Shown here: piece after piece, positions 23,982 through 31,484 of the stretch | Layout of the letters: every line of letters begins with the position of its first letter | How positions within the stretch are numbered: the first letter of the stretch is position 1 | From: CAVSNH01 sp963729275 | GTDB taxonomy: Bacteria; Actinomycetota; Acidimicrobiia; Acidimicrobiales; RAAP-2 | Direction: 5' to 3' | Assembly: GCA_963729275.1 (NCBI GenBank) | Contig: CAVSNH010000014.1 | Location: forward strand, 248,001 to 312,000 | Length of the DNA: 64,000 nucleotides | Notes under the pieces: model-generated | What the model was told of the DNA's origin: nothing | The model's database searches: none | The model's input: the letters and a program-made list of their open reading frames with translations, nothing else | Position numbers and translations under genes: made by a program

Positions 23982-25263
23982 CGGCAGCCTCCGGCGTGGA
24001 CCCGTTCGCCGCGGATCCTTGGTAGTGCTCGACCATCGCTCGGGCGGTCACGTGGAGGTGCCGCAGCAGGATCTCCTGGTCGTTGAGCGGGAACCGGTCG
24101 ACCGCTCGGGACTCGAGCATGGTCTGCGTCGCCTCCAGGGTGTTCCCGTCCTGCAGCGCGTACTCCTTGAAGGTGACGGCCGCCAGCTCCTGTTGCAGCC
24201 GCTCGAGAGCGTTCTTCGGGGGGACGAAGTACAGGGTTCCCTCGAAGATGTGCGTGTTGTACGACGTCGGCCAGTAGTGATACGTGAGGTACCAGTTCGG
24301 CTGCCAGATGAGCAGCATGAAGTTGGGGAAGAAGACGAAGGAGTCGATGCCCCAGGCGGGATGCCGGGCCGGGTTGACGGCCGGTGGCAGCGCACCGATG
24401 TCGGGCCGGTCCCAGGGGCCGAAAAGTCCGCTCCTGAGCACGCGCTCGATGGGCTTGACCATGCTCGGGTCCTTCGGCGGCGACATTCCGCCCCACGAGG
24501 AGACCATGCCGTGGGGCCCATCGATCTCGTAGGCGAGCGCCTCGTAGCCCACGCTGGACAGCTTCTGTGATTCCTCGGCCACGGACTGCTTCGCGTGGAG
24601 GATGGGCGCGTGGTAGAACTCGGCGAAGGCGTCGACGAACAGCTTCCAGTTGCTGCCCACTTCGGCCCGGTACTTGTAGACCTGAGTCATCTTTTCGAAT
24701 GGATAGCCAGCCAGCCCCCGGCCGAACCCGCCGAGGTAGTCGCCGAGCCTCGTCTCGTTCTTCGGATCCAGGTTCACGAAGACGAACCCCTCCCAGGTCT
24801 CCGTCTGCACGGCTACGAGGCCGAACTGGTCGCGGTCGAGGTCGAAGAACTCCGATTCCTGCTGCACGAATGTCACCGAACCGTCCAGTGCGTAGCGCCA
24901 TCCGTGGTACTTGCAGGTGAATTGCCGGCAGGCGCCGCTCGTCTCCTCCTTCGGGTAGTCGTTCCAGACGAGCTTGTTCCCTCGGTGGCGGCAGATGTTG
25001 TGGAAGCCCCGGACGATGCCGTCGGTGCCGCGGACTACGACCACCGAGGTCCGGGCGGCGTCGAGCTCCTTCGTGAAATAACTGCCAGCCCTCGGCAGCT
25101 GCTCCACCCGCCCGACGTTGAGCCACGTCCTGGCGAAGATGGCCCTGCGTTCGAGCTCGTAATGCTCCGGCGAGATCGAGTCCTCGTAGGAGATCGTCCC
25201 CGTGCCGAGGTGAGGGTAGTGCTCGGTCCAGCTCCCCTCGGCGGGCTTCGGGAAATGGCTCAT
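23965..25263 (-). CDS. Rieske non-heme iron oxygenase, alpha subunit
   Basis: A 432-aa ring-hydroxylating oxygenase. The [2Fe-2S] Rieske centre is CRHRG then CKYHGW, within residues about 85-120. The mononuclear iron site is DAFAEFYHAPILH, giving the two His, with a later Asp as third ligand. It would dihydroxylate or monohydroxylate an aromatic or cyclic acid with electrons from a reductase; the only candidate reductase here is at 47808. AGGAGGG five bases before ATG 25263 sets the start, which overlaps the AhpD-like gene by 4 bp. Confidence 0.93.
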   Translation of the reverse strand: MSHFPKPAEGSWTEHYPHLGTGTISYEDSISPEHYELERRAIFARTWLNVGRVEQLPRAGSYFTKELDAARTSVVVVRGTDGIVRGFHNICRHRGNKLVWNDYPKEETSGACRQFTCKYHGWRYALDGSVTFVQQESEFFDLDRDQFGLVAVQTETWEGFVFVNLDPKNETRLGDYLGGFGRGLAGYPFEKMTQVYKYRAEVGSNWKLFVDAFAEFYHAPILHAKQSVAEESQKLSSVGYEALAYEIDGPHGMVSSWGGMSPPKDPSMVKPIERVLRSGLFGPWDRPDIGALPPAVNPARHPAWGIDSFVFFPNFMLLIWQPNWYLTYHYWPTSYNTHIFEGTLYFVPPKNALERLQQELAAVTFKEYALQDGNTLEATQTMLESRAVDRFPLNDQEILLRHLHVTARAMVEHYQGSAANGSTPEAADAVPA

Positions 25264-25895
25264 CGTGGCCCTCCTGTGCTCCTCGGCGAGACGTCGGGCT
25301 CGGATCCCATCGCCACGACCAGCTCGTTGCCTGACAGATCGGCGTCGAGCTCGACGCCGAAGGATCGAAAGGCCATGGCCAGGGTGTCGTAGGCGCCGAC
25401 AGTGAAGACGAGGTCCAACAGCTGGCGCACCTCGAGGGTCTCGTTGAGCGACGCCCAGGTCACCTCGGACAGGCCGGCACCCTCGACCAACTCGTCGACG
25501 GCCCGCACCAGGGCGCGCTCGGGCTCGGACCAGCCCTCCGCATCGGGACCGGAGGCCACGCGCTCGATGTCGGCGACGTCGAGGCCGGCGTCCCGGGCGA
25601 GGACGGTGTGCTGGGCCCACTCGTACTCACACCCCCGCACGTGTGCCACCCGGAGGACGAGCAGCTCGCGCTGGCGGGGCGTGAGGGATGAGGTGAAGAG
25701 GATGTGACCATTGAACGTGTTGAAGGCCTCTGTGAGTACCGGGTGGTACGCGAGCATCCCGAGCGCGTTCAGCGCCTTGGGCCGGCCGTCACGCGGCGGG
25801 GCGGGATGGGTGGCCGCCACCGGCCGCATGGCGGCCAGCGCAGCCCGCATCTCGGGAGGCCAATCCTTTGGTGCCAGGGGCTCGATCCTCGCCAT
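25260..25895 (-). CDS. Carboxymuconolactone decarboxylase/AhpD-like protein
   Basis: A 211-aa all-helical protein with RQRELLVLRVAHVRGCEYEW and AQHTVLARDAGL, the active helix pair of the CMD/AhpD superfamily. Only one Cys is present in the motif (Cys-Glu-Tyr-Glu-Trp-Ala-Gln-His), so the CxxC disulfide chemistry of AhpD is not possible. A decarboxylase, dehydratase or isomerase role on a ring-cleavage product is more likely. It is coupled to the Rieske gene (ATGA) and 1 bp from the SDR upstream. Confidence 0.86.
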   Translation of the reverse strand: MARIEPLAPKDWPPEMRAALAAMRPVAATHPAPPRDGRPKALNALGMLAYHPVLTEAFNTFNGHILFTSSLTPRQRELLVLRVAHVRGCEYEWAQHTVLARDAGLDVADIERVASGPDAEGWSEPERALVRAVDELVEGAGLSEVTWASLNETLEVRQLLDLVFTVGAYDTLAMAFRSFGVELDADLSGNELVVAMGSEPDVSPRSTGGPR

Positions 25896-25896
25896 G

Positions 25897-26676
25897 TCAG
25901 GTGTTGCGACCGCCGTTCACACCGATGACCTGCCCGGTGATGTAGGCAGCATCCTCGCTGACGAGGAACGAGCAGGCGGCGGCGATGTCCTCGGGCAGGC
26001 CCGCTCGTCGTACCGGCGTCTGGGCGGCGTGGTGCTCGACCCCCGGGCCCAGACGGCCGCTCTTCTCGGCGGCCCGGAGCATCGGCGTGTCGATGAAGCC
26101 GGGGGGGATGGTGTTGACCGTGATGCCCCGGGGACCGAATTCGAGGGCCAGCGACTTGGTCAGGCCGATGACACCGGCCTTGGACGCCACATAGTGCGCC
26201 ATGCGGGCCTGGCCGCCCTGGGCGCTGGAGGACGAAATGTTCACGATCCTCCCCCACGACGCGGCGATCATCTCCGGCAGCACGACTTGACAGCAGTTGA
26301 ACGTGCCGGTCAGGTTCACCTCGAGGAGGCGGTTCCAATTCTCGGGGGTGATGTCGAGGAACTTGTCGAAGCCCTCGACCCCGGCGTTGTTGACGAGCAC
26401 GGTGGGGCTTCCAAGGCCGGAGCGGACCTCGTCCACGGCACCCTCGATCCCGGCCCGGTCGGTGACGTCGACCGTCAGACCCATGGCCCGACCGCCCGCC
26501 GCTCCGATCTTGGCCGCCGCCGCCTCGGCCGCCTCGCCGTCCCGGTCGAAGATGGCGACCGCCAGCCCGTCACGGGCCAGTCGAGTGCCGATGGCGAGGC
26601 CGATGCCGGACCCGCCACCGGTGACGATGGCCGTTCGTTCGGCGCCGCTCGACCTTTCCTCGCTGCCCACGGACAT
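25897..26676 (-). CDS. Short-chain dehydrogenase/reductase
   Basis: A 259-aa classical SDR with TGGGSGIG, NNAGVEGF, catalytic Ser in ISSSSAQGG and the YVASK pair. It is a close relative of the SDR at 9590 but keeps the canonical NNAG. First gene of an SDR, AhpD-like, Rieske, small protein operon; it may oxidise the cis-diol or alcohol made by the Rieske enzyme. I favour ATG 26676 over ATG 26691. The 219 bp upstream, to the hydrolase gene, hold no gene; an AT-richer patch at 26730-26765 may be its promoter. Confidence 0.9.
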   Translation of the reverse strand: MSVGSEERSSGAERTAIVTGGGSGIGLAIGTRLARDGLAVAIFDRDGEAAEAAAAKIGAAGGRAMGLTVDVTDRAGIEGAVDEVRSGLGSPTVLVNNAGVEGFDKFLDITPENWNRLLEVNLTGTFNCCQVVLPEMIAASWGRIVNISSSSAQGGQARMAHYVASKAGVIGLTKSLALEFGPRGITVNTIPPGFIDTPMLRAAEKSGRLGPGVEHHAAQTPVRRAGLPEDIAAACSFLVSEDAAYITGQVIGVNGGRNT

Positions 26677-26895
26677 CGGACGCTCCCCCACAATCGGCTC
26701 CTCCGACGCGGGTGGCCGCCGGCGGAAACTTACTTCTCAGAAGGTAGAGGAAACCGTAACATTAGGAGAACGTGATTTCCAGCTGCGACGCCACCTGCGA
26801 CGCGGACGAAGGGATTGCCACCACGAGGTCTCCGACGTACTGGATGAGCGCCCGCTGATGGTGCCTCGTGGTCGAGAAGGACTCGGCCCCGATCC

Positions 26896-27615
26896 TTAGC
26901 TCGCGGCGACCGCCAGGAGCGCGTCGGTAACCCGCTGAGGTTCCGTGATCATGAGATCGTGACCGGTGTCGATGTCCCACAGCCGGCCCCCCAGACGGGC
27001 CTCTTCCATGAGAGCAGGGTCTCGGGTGGCGAGGGTCGAGGTGCAGATGACGTGGTACTGGGGGATCTTGGAATATTCGGCGGCGTGCCGCAGCGACAGC
27101 TTCTCCTCGAAGCACTTCCAGGGCTGCGGAGTCAGCCGGTCGCCCATCCAGGCGAGATCGGCCGGGTCGGTGATCCCGTAGAACAACCCTGCCTCCGGCG
27201 ATGGAAGAAGGACCAGTTCCATGCCCTCGACCGTCTTGCCGGACGGACGTGCCAACTCCAACGTCGGTCCGGCCACGTCCACCAGGGACTGCCCGTCCTG
27301 GGGGTTGGCCGCGTCCAGGTACACGAGCTTGCCCACGCGATCGGTAGCCCGGTCGGCCACCCCAGTGATGACCATGCCGCCGTAGCTGTGGCCGACCAGG
27401 ATCACGTCTCGCAGATCGTCGTAGTGAAGGACCGCCTCGATGTCCTGGATATGGAGGCTGAGATCCACCCGGCCATCGAGAAGGTGGGACCGTTCGCCCA
27501 GGCCGGTCAGGGTCGGAGTATGCACATCGTGACCGGCACTGCGGAGGCGCCGGGCGACACGCTGGTAGCACCAACCCCCGTGTCCGCCCCCGTGAACGAG
27601 AACGTAGGTCGCCAT
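26896..27615 (-). CDS. Alpha/beta hydrolase (small esterase type)
   Basis: A 239-aa compact alpha/beta hydrolase of the methyl-salicylate-esterase/hydroxynitrile-lyase-like group. VLVHGGGHGGWC forms the oxyanion hole, VGHSYGGMVI carries the nucleophilic Ser, and DTGHDLMI the catalytic His. It probably cleaves an ester or lactone, for example one made by a Baeyer-Villiger step. It lies 17 bp after the acyl-CoA ligase gene on the same strand, so the released acid could be activated straight away. Confidence 0.9.
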   Translation of the reverse strand: MATYVLVHGGGHGGWCYQRVARRLRSAGHDVHTPTLTGLGERSHLLDGRVDLSLHIQDIEAVLHYDDLRDVILVGHSYGGMVITGVADRATDRVGKLVYLDAANPQDGQSLVDVAGPTLELARPSGKTVEGMELVLLPSPEAGLFYGITDPADLAWMGDRLTPQPWKCFEEKLSLRHAAEYSKIPQYHVICTSTLATRDPALMEEARLGGRLWDIDTGHDLMITEPQRVTDALLAVAAS

Positions 27616-27632
27616 CTCTCCTTCTCCCTTGG

Positions 27633-29168
27633 TCAGCCCACTCGAAGCTCGCGCTTGAGCACCTTCCCGGACGGGTTCCGGGGCAACGAGTCGAGGAAGG
27701 TGACGGCCTTCGGGACCTTGTAGCGGGCGAGACGGCCGCGGCAGTGTTCGAGCAGCGCGTCCGGCGTCGCCGTCGAGCCCTGGCGCAAGACGACGAAGGC
27801 CACCGGGACTTCACCCCATCGATCATCCGGGCGGCCGACGACGGCAGCCTCGAGCACCGCCTCGTGCTCGTAGAGCACACGCTCGACCTCCGAGCTGGCG
27901 ATGTTCTCACCGCCCGACACGATCATGTCCTTCAGACGGTCGACGATGTAGAGATAACCGTCCTCGTCACGGCCCCCGATGTCCCCGGTGTGGAACCAGC
28001 CTCCGGCGAACGCGGCGGCGGTGGCGTCGGGATCGCGCCAGTAGCCCTTGAAGACCTTGGGGCCGCGCATCACGATCTCCCCGCGCTCACCGGCAGGCAC
28101 CGGGGCACCGTGTTCGTCCCAGATTTCGAGCTCGAGGTAAAGGCACGGTCGTCCGACGCTGCCCAGTTTGGTCAACATGCTGTCGCGGTCGAGGAAGGTG
28201 TCGCCCGACACCGTCTCGGTGAGGCCGTAGGCATCCGCGAACCAGGCCGAGGGGAACGTCCGCTGTAACCGCTCGATCAAGGGGATGGGCATCTTCTCGC
28301 CACCGTTGATGACGAGCCGGACCGATGCCAGGTCGCGCTCCTCGATGTCCGGCAACGCCATGATGGCGTTGACCATGGCAGGAGCGAGCCACACGGTGGT
28401 CACCCGGGATCGCTCGAGTTCGTCGACGACGTCGGATGCCTCGAACGAGCGATGGAGGATGGTCGTCGCCCCCGCGGCGATCAGCGAGGTCGTCGTGAGG
28501 TCGAGCGCTCCCACGTGGTACAGGGGTCCGCAGGCCAGGCCGAGGTCGGCGCTGGTGAAGCCGAACTCGATGATGTGGGCCAGGTTCTTCCACGCCAGGT
28601 TGGCATGAGTGATCATGACGCCCTTAGGGCGCCCCGTGGTGCCAGAGGTGTACATCAGGCGGTGGACGTCGTCGGCCGCCACCGTCGCCCACGCCGTCCT
28701 GTTCGGCGCGACCGCCAACGTCTCGAACGGCGTCCACCCGTCAGGAGCGACGGGTGACGTGCACACCCGCACCAGCGAGGCCTCCATGCTCGTGGTCGCC
28801 TCGTCGGCAAGAGGGAGGAGTGTGTCGTCACAGACGAGGGCCCGAGCCTCGGAGTGCTCGAGGATGTAGCGCACCTCGGGGGCCGCCAACCGCCAGTTGA
28901 TCGGCATGGCGATGGCGCCGAGGTAGTTGGCGGCGAAGACCGTCTCCAGGAACTCGGGCGAGTTGTAGGCGAGGAGCGCCACCACATCCCCGGAGCCGAC
29001 ACCGCGATCGCGGAACCCGCCGGCCAGGGCAGCCGCGTCGGTCGCCATCTCCCCGTAGGTGGTCGCCTTGCCCTTGAACACCGTGATCGCCTTGTCGGGC
29101 GTGCGGGTGGCGTGGTGAGCGAGCACGGCGAACCAGTTCACGTCGGCCGGGATCCCCTGTGCGACCAC
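27633..29168 (-). CDS. Acyl-CoA ligase (AMP-forming)
   Basis: An ANL-superfamily ligase of about 511 aa that activates a carboxylic acid to its CoA thioester via the acyl-AMP. Motifs in order: YTSGTTGRPKGV (A3), YGLTETVSGD (A5), HTGDIGGRDEDGYLYI and the hinge VDRLKDMIVSGGENI, then the catalytic Lys in NPSGKVLKREL. GTG 29168 is preferred because GAGGGGA precedes it; GTG 29183 lacks a ribosome site. It is divergent from the TetR at 29263 across operator site B. Confidence 0.9.
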   Translation of the reverse strand: MVAQGIPADVNWFAVLAHHATRTPDKAITVFKGKATTYGEMATDAAALAGGFRDRGVGSGDVVALLAYNSPEFLETVFAANYLGAIAMPINWRLAAPEVRYILEHSEARALVCDDTLLPLADEATTSMEASLVRVCTSPVAPDGWTPFETLAVAPNRTAWATVAADDVHRLMYTSGTTGRPKGVMITHANLAWKNLAHIIEFGFTSADLGLACGPLYHVGALDLTTTSLIAAGATTILHRSFEASDVVDELERSRVTTVWLAPAMVNAIMALPDIEERDLASVRLVINGGEKMPIPLIERLQRTFPSAWFADAYGLTETVSGDTFLDRDSMLTKLGSVGRPCLYLELEIWDEHGAPVPAGERGEIVMRGPKVFKGYWRDPDATAAAFAGGWFHTGDIGGRDEDGYLYIVDRLKDMIVSGGENIASSEVERVLYEHEAVLEAAVVGRPDDRWGEVPVAFVVLRQGSTATPDALLEHCRGRLARYKVPKAVTFLDSLPRNPSGKVLKRELRVG

Positions 29169-29197
29169 CCCGGCTCCCCTCACCGAACCGTGAAAGA

Positions 29198-29222
29198 CTT
29201 GTACCGACCAGTCATCCTATAG
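29198..29222. promoter_or_regulatory. Shared operator, site B (ligase/TetR divergent promoter)
   Basis: TTGTACCGACCAGT at 29199-29212, followed by CATCCTATAG, lies between the divergent acyl-CoA ligase and TetR genes. Its place in front of the TetR gene makes autoregulation likely and marks that TetR as the best candidate for the operator-binding protein. Confidence 0.62.
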
Positions 29223-29262
29223 ATCCAGGACCTCGGCCCGCCGACGTCCGCAGGAGCCGCAC

Positions 29263-29901
29263 ATGTCCGAATCGGTGGCGTTCACGCCGTCCGACCGGGT
29301 CAACGGTGAAGCTCGTCGGAGCGCCAAGTGGCAATCCCGTCGTCACGCGATCATCGACACCTCGGCGCAGGTCTTCGCGCAACGCGGATACCACGCCACC
29401 GGCATCATGGAGCTCTGCGCGGCCAACGATCTCGGCAAGGGTGCGCTCTACCACTACATCGGCTCCAAGGAGGAGCTGCTCGCCGCCATCCACAACCGGG
29501 TGATGGACGAGGTAATGGCCGGCGCCGAGCGGGTCGCCGAGGCGGGCGGGTCGCCGTCGCAACAATTGGCCATGCTGGGGGACGAGATCCTCGACGTGAT
29601 CCACCGCTACCCCGACCACGTCTGGGTCTTCCTCCACGAATTCCCGGCGCTGACCGGCGAACGGGCGGAGGAATTCCGCGTTCGGCGACGGGACTACGAG
29701 CGGCGGGTCGAGGCCGTGCTCCGTGCCGGTGTCGAGACCGGCGAGTTCCGCGATCTTGATCCCCGGCTGACGGCGCTGGCGTGGCTCGGCATGCACAACT
29801 ACACGTACCTCTGGTTGAAGCCAGGCGGTTCGTTGTCGGCCCGGGACGTGGCCAAGCCGTTCGCCGAGATCTTCATGGGCGGGATCGCCCGCACTCCCTG
29901 A
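29263..29901 (+). CDS. TetR-family regulator, probable master regulator of the island
   Basis: A 212-aa TetR protein with the HTH at residues about 25-72 (DLGKGALYHYIGSKEELL) and a C-terminal ligand domain ending in MHNYTYLWLKPGG. It resembles the KstR2 style of regulators that sense CoA thioesters, but its operator differs from the published KstR and KstR2 types as I know them. AGGAGCC upstream supports the ATG. Operator site B lies 40-65 bp upstream and the same sequence recurs at five other promoters, so I infer it controls those genes. Confidence 0.87.
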   Translation: MSESVAFTPSDRVNGEARRSAKWQSRRHAIIDTSAQVFAQRGYHATGIMELCAANDLGKGALYHYIGSKEELLAAIHNRVMDEVMAGAERVAEAGGSPSQQLAMLGDEILDVIHRYPDHVWVFLHEFPALTGERAEEFRVRRRDYERRVEAVLRAGVETGEFRDLDPRLTALAWLGMHNYTYLWLKPGGSLSARDVAKPFAEIFMGGIARTP

Positions 29902-29920
29902 TCTGCCGACCGCCGGCTCT

Positions 29921-30668
29921 TCACGGGGCCGAGTAGCCACCGTCGACGACGAGCGCCGATCCCGTGGTCCACCGCGAGGCGTCACCGGCCAGATAGGAGT
30001 AGGCGCCGGCCAGGTCGGACGCCGATCCCAGCCCGAGCGGGTGCCGGGCGGCCACCGCCTCGAGGGCATCGTCCGGCAGGCCGTCGTGGATGGCGGAGCG
30101 AAACGTCCCCGGGCACACGCAATTGACGCGGATGCCATCCCGGGCGTACTCGACGGCGGCCACCTTGGCCAGCTGGATCACCGCCGCCTTGGTCGCGCAG
30201 TAGGGCGCGGCGTGCGACCAGGCTGTGAGCCCCGACACCGACGCCGTGAGCACGATCGAGCCCGACCGCTGGGAGCGCATCACGGCCACCGATGCCCGGA
30301 TACCGTTGACAGCCCCGAGCACGTTTACCCGGAAGGACCGTTCCCAGTCCTCGGTGGCCAGGTTGTGTATCCGGCCGTTCGGCGAGAGCACGCCGGCGTT
30401 GCTGATGAGCACGTCCAGGCCACCGAGTCGCTCCACGGCCAGTGAGACCACGGACTCGACCTCGCGCGAAGTCGCTCACGTCGGCGATCGCCGTCTCGAC
30501 CGCCCCGCCGGCCGGCGGGAGGGCGGCGACGGTCGCTTCGAGCGACAGCGCGTTCACGTCGCTCAGCACGAGATCGGTGTCGGGCTCGCCAGCCAGTTGG
30601 CGTGACACCGCTGCACCGAGGGCGCCCCCCGCCCCGGTGATGGCCACCACCCGTCGCCGCGATGTCAT
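29921..30668 (-). pseudogene. Short-chain dehydrogenase with one frameshift
   Basis: Read across one shift, this is a complete SDR of about 248 aa. The first frame from ATG 30668 gives VVAITGAGGALGAAVSR through IADVSDFA; the second gives VESVVSLAVERLGGLD, SNAGVL, YCATK and DGGYSAP. The break is in the GCGCG run at 30463-30468 (one base extra or two missing). All catalytic residues survive, so it may be recent inactivation or a sequence error. The start overlaps the upstream SDR stop by 4 bp. Confidence 0.75.
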
Positions 30669-31444
30669 ACCAGCAGGTATCCGCCGTCGACGCTGAGCAC
30701 GGTGCCGGTCACGAATGCAGCCGCTGCCGACGCAAGGAAGAGGTAGGCACCGGCCAGGTCGGCGGAGGCGCCGAAGCGCCCCTGGGCCGTGTGCCCGGTG
30801 ACGGCGTTCGACAGCTCGCCGTCGTTCTTCCAGCCGTCGACGAGCGGCGAGTCGAACCACCCCGGGGCCACGACGTTGACGGTGATGCCGGCGGGCGCCA
30901 GATCGAGGGCGAGACCCTTGGCCATACCGACCAGGCCGGCCTTCGACGCGCTGTAGGCGGACAGCCCCTGGCGCGGCCGCTCTCCCAGCACCGAGCCGGT
31001 GAAGATGAGCCGGCCACCCTCCCCCATTACCCGGGCCCCGGCGCGCGCGCCGAGGAACGCACCGGTGAGGTTCACCTCGACGATCCGCCGCCATACCGAG
31101 GCGTCGGTTCGACGCGGCCCGGCCACGATGGGCGAGATCCCGGCGTTACTGATCCAGACGTCGACGCCACCCCAGGCGGCGACCGTGGCGTCGACCACGG
31201 CTTCGTTGAAGTCCTCGTCCGTCACGTCCCCGCCGAAGACGAGGCTCGGGGCCGGTAATTGGTCGGCCACCGCCTTCAGGTCTTTCTCCGTCCGGGCGAC
31301 AAGGGCGACCGAGGCGCCGGCGTGCGAGAAGGCATGGCTGAGCAGGGCGCCGAGACCGCGGCTGGCCCCGGTGATCACCACCCGCTTGCCGGCCACCGCG
31401 CCGGGGACGGGGAACGCATCGGGGATCTCGATCGGGTCGGTCAC
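30665..31444 (-). CDS. Short-chain dehydrogenase/reductase
   Basis: A 259-aa classical SDR with TGASRGLG, SNAGIS, the catalytic Ser in FTGSVLGE, YSASK, and the C-terminal VLSVDGGYLLV. The family usually acts on hydroxyacyl-CoA or alicyclic alcohol substrates. It is first in a two-SDR operon and divergent from the fused E1 dehydrogenase across operator site C, so it probably belongs to the shared regulon. Confidence 0.9.
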   Translation of the reverse strand: MTDPIEIPDAFPVPGAVAGKRVVITGASRGLGALLSHAFSHAGASVALVARTEKDLKAVADQLPAPSLVFGGDVTDEDFNEAVVDATVAAWGGVDVWISNAGISPIVAGPRRTDASVWRRIVEVNLTGAFLGARAGARVMGEGGRLIFTGSVLGERPRQGLSAYSASKAGLVGMAKGLALDLAPAGITVNVVAPGWFDSPLVDGWKNDGELSNAVTGHTAQGRFGASADLAGAYLFLASAAAAFVTGTVLSVDGGYLLV

Positions 31445-31456
31445 GCCAGGTCCATC

Positions 31457-31478
31457 TTTGTACCGACCAGTACACTAC
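31457..31478. promoter_or_regulatory. Shared operator, site C (SDR/E1 divergent promoter)
   Basis: TTGTACCGACCAGT at 31458-31471, continuing ACACTACAG. TGTAC and GTACA form an exact inverted repeat with a 6-nt spacer here. TACACT just before the ATG at 31485 could be the -10 of a nearly leaderless transcript, so bound repressor would cover the promoter. Confidence 0.62.
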
Positions 31479-31484
31479 AGCGTG

